In this document: positions 6,071 through 6,119 of the stretch, in pieces
Layout: every line of letters starts with the position of its first letter
Numbering within the stretch: position 1 is the stretch's first letter
Notes under the pieces: model-generated
Databases searched by the model: none
Seen by the model: the letters and a program-made list of their open reading frames with translations, nothing else
What the model was told of the DNA's origin: nothing
Position numbers and translations under genes: made by a program
DNA from: Deltaproteobacteria bacterium
GTDB lineage: Bacteria > Desulfobacterota > DSM-4660 > Desulfatiglandales > B25-G16
Reading direction: 5' to 3'
NCBI GenBank assembly: GCA_003646875.1
Contig: QMLT01000113.1
Location: 1 to 6,119 of the forward strand
DNA length: 6,119 nt

Positions 6071-6099
6071 TATTTAGCAAAAGGATACCAGGTGGTCAA
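6071..6099 (-). promoter_or_regulatory. Strong sigma70-type promoter of the TetR gene
   Basis: On the minus strand TTGACC (6099-6094), a 17-base spacer and TAAATA (6076-6071) form a near-consensus promoter, with TGC directly before the -10 as an extended -10 element. Transcription should start at about 6064, which leaves a leader of about 53 bases to the ATG at 6011 and excludes the upstream in-frame ATG at 6065 as the normal start. Confidence 0.7.
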
Positions 6100-6119
6100 T
6101 ACATTTAAAAGTATATGGG

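Overview
This 6.1 kb window carries five complete genes in two convergent blocks. The composition is moderately AT-rich. The gene content (a non-mevalonate isoprenoid gene paired with tlyA, next to a fatty-acid-type TetR regulator and an EtfBA pair) and the dispersed palindromic repeats suggest a Gram-negative anaerobe of the Desulfobacterota/deltaproteobacterial kind. This is an inference from style and content; no rRNA or other strict marker is present.

Left block, plus strand: a small intrinsic terminator (about 38-65) probably ends an upstream gene outside the window. It is followed by dxs (217-2127), the first enzyme of the MEP isoprenoid pathway, and 19 bases later by a tlyA-type rRNA 2'-O-methyltransferase (2147-2920) with its full K-D-K-E catalytic tetrad. 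This is a common housekeeping pairing.

Right block, minus strand, read from right to left: a TetR-family regulator (5424-6011) whose sequence closely resembles the Bacillus FadR/YsiA acyl-CoA-responsive repressors; etfB (4290-5084); and etfA (3067-4050). EtfB and EtfA form the electron transfer flavoprotein that takes electrons from acyl-CoA dehydrogenases and similar flavoenzymes. The regulator has a strong extended -10 promoter. A perfect inverted repeat lies directly downstream of the -10 and strongly resembles the FadR box known from Bacillus, which points to autorepression and links the locus to fatty-acid or acyl-CoA metabolism. etfB has its own consensus -35 element and a strong ribosome binding site. 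A hairpin 14 bases past etfA ends the block, facing tlyA.

Two stretches are not explained by genes. The 239-base gap between etfB and etfA, a pair that usually lies close together, holds two complex palindromes, one apparently nested inside a dispersed intergenic repeat. The 339-base gap between the regulator and etfB holds the etfB promoter and a GC-richer patch with some pairing potential but no supportable gene. I see no new multi-gene system here. The most interesting signals are the operator/promoter architecture and the palindromes inside the etf operon.
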